This document shows positions 63,304-64,000 of a DNA stretch of 64,000 bases, piece after piece. The stretch's first letter is position 1; each line of letters starts with the position of its first letter. The notes under the pieces are model-generated. The model made no database searches. It was given only the letters and a program-made list of their open reading frames with translations, and had not been told where the DNA came from. The stretch spans positions 1-64,000 of the forward strand of contig NZ_JABGNA010000008.1 of assembly GCF_013149275.1 (NCBI RefSeq), in the 5' to 3' direction. This DNA comes from Mucilaginibacter sp. SG564. Lineage in GTDB: Bacteria; Bacteroidota; Bacteroidia; Sphingobacteriales; Sphingobacteriaceae. Made by a program: the position numbers and the translations under genes.

Positions 63304-64000
63304 TCAATCGCTTTTTCCACTGGCTTTTCGAAGAACTTTAATAAGGTCGATACCCTTGCCTAGTACCGGCTTAAACAAATCTCCCTCGCTTTGCATTCGC
63401 TCAATGGCATTCTTAATCGTAAAATCCCTCATCTTCAATCCCTTCTTAACTTCATCCCAATGCAGCGGCATCGATACGGTTGCACCGGGCTTAGGGCGTA
63501 CAGAATAAGGCGCCGCAATGGTAGCGTGCGCACGGTTTTGTAGAAAGTCCAAATACATCTTCCCGTTACGATCCCGTACCGCCCGCTCCAGGCTGGTATA
63601 CTTCGGAATCTCACGGTGGACAAGGGTTACAATGATCCGCGCAAATTCTTTGCTTTGCTCATAGGTGTATTTACCACCTAATGGAATATAGATATGCAGG
63701 CCGGTCGATCCGCTGGTCTTCGGATAGGAGGGGACACCCATGTCGTCCAGGATCTGATGGGTAATCCGGGCAGCTTCAATAACTTGTTCGAAGGTGTTTT
63801 TGTCTGGGTCAAAGTCGATCATACACCAGGTCGGATGATCCAGGTTTTTAGTGGTGCTGCTCCATGGATTCATCTCGATACAGGCCTGGTTGGCCATGTA
63901 CAGCAAGGTTGCTTCATTATTACCGATAAGGTATTGCTTATCTTCGCCATCGCCTTCGCTATGATACGCGTAAGTATCTACCCAATCCGGCGCCTTGCCG
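63304..64000 (-). CDS. ligD: LigD polymerase/primase domain, 5' part outside the window
   Basis: The frame is open to the window edge, so the protein is longer than the visible 232 residues. The visible part matches the LigD polymerase domain (archaeo-eukaryotic primase fold): MIDFDPDKNTFEQVIEAA (metal-binding Asp in DFDP), YPKTSGSTGLHIYIPL, and the C-terminal YLDFLQNRAHATIAAPYSVR. The start is not in the window; the ATG at 63906 is internal, because GKAPDWVDTYAYHSEGDG precedes it in frame. LigD works with Ku in non-homologous end joining; whether a ligase domain is fused upstream cannot be seen. Confidence 0.88.
   Translation of the reverse strand, partial: GKAPDWVDTYAYHSEGDGEDKQYLIGNNEATLLYMANQACIEMNPWSSTTKNLDHPTWCMIDFDPDKNTFEQVIEAARITHQILDDMGVPSYPKTSGSTGLHIYIPLGGKYTYEQSKEFARIIVTLVHREIPKYTSLERAVRDRNGKMYLDFLQNRAHATIAAPYSVRPKPGATVSMPLHWDEVKKGLKMRDFTIKNAIERMQSEGDLFKPVLGKGIDLIKVLRKASGKSD

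Noticed and set aside
1..64000. CRISPR array, rRNA operon, complete tRNA gene or insertion sequence
   Set aside because: I saw no regularly spaced repeats, no rRNA sequence, no full cloverleaf and no transposase; only two tRNA-end-like fragments and short intergenic palindromes.

Overview
The window looks like chromosomal DNA from a Bacteroidota of the family Sphingobacteriaceae (Mucilaginibacter- or Pedobacter-like). The grounds are a SusC/RagA and SusD/RagB pair with lipoproteins, an ImuA-ImuB-DnaE2 mutasome, DUF5995 and DUF4287 proteins, weak ribosome-binding sites and AT-rich intergenic DNA. This is inferred from gene content only; no rRNA or complete tRNA gene is present.

Layout. 0-5 kb: a repeat-rich edge, a DUF4287 gene, an exported alpha/beta hydrolase, a DUF5995 gene, and a MarR regulator divergent from a membrane protein and an NAD(P)-binding oxidoreductase. 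5-9 kb: a minus-strand NAD salvage set: NrtR-type regulator, NMN adenylyltransferase-Nudix, nicotinamide phosphoribosyltransferase and a PRPP-synthetase-like protein, with two matching palindromes before the adenylyltransferase gene. 9-11 kb: a SatD-like protein plus DUF3307 membrane protein behind AT-rich palindromes, then a frameshifted DUF296 gene. 11-15 kb: a six-PAS soluble histidine kinase and a receiver-only response regulator.

15.5-47.9 kb is the centrepiece: a plus-strand hybrid NRPS-PKS cluster. It holds an Sfp-type PPTase, a 4597-aa NRPS (four A domains), a five-gene cassette of hydroxymalonyl-ACP type (3-hydroxyacyl-CoA dehydrogenase, free ACP, acyl-CoA dehydrogenase, KAS III-like protein, FkbH-like protein), a KS/degenerate-AT/CP/C protein, and a 3150-aa NRPS (three A domains) ending in a thioesterase. 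Specificity codes read by eye give: X1 - Orn - Thr - X4 - (C2 unit, probably alpha-hydroxy-beta-keto) - X5 - Asn - Gly - TE. The PKS AT domain has lost its catalytic serine motif and much of its length. The extender is therefore probably built on the free ACP and delivered in trans, perhaps by the KAS III-like protein. There is also a tandem C-C pair, a starter C domain without its catalytic histidine, and a half C domain at the N-terminus of the second NRPS.

48-54.4 kb: DNA damage functions (AlkB-like dioxygenase; imuA-imuB-dnaE2 behind a 19-bp palindrome). 54.7-61.2 kb: a minus-strand outer-membrane uptake operon (SusC, SusD, fasciclin lipoprotein, DUF5007-like lipoprotein). 61.2-63 kb: a decayed non-coding stretch with a broken AraC-family gene, LacI-type operator-like motifs and a tRNA-3'-end-like fragment. 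63-64 kb: a small conserved protein and the 3' part of a ligD polymerase-domain gene that runs off the window.
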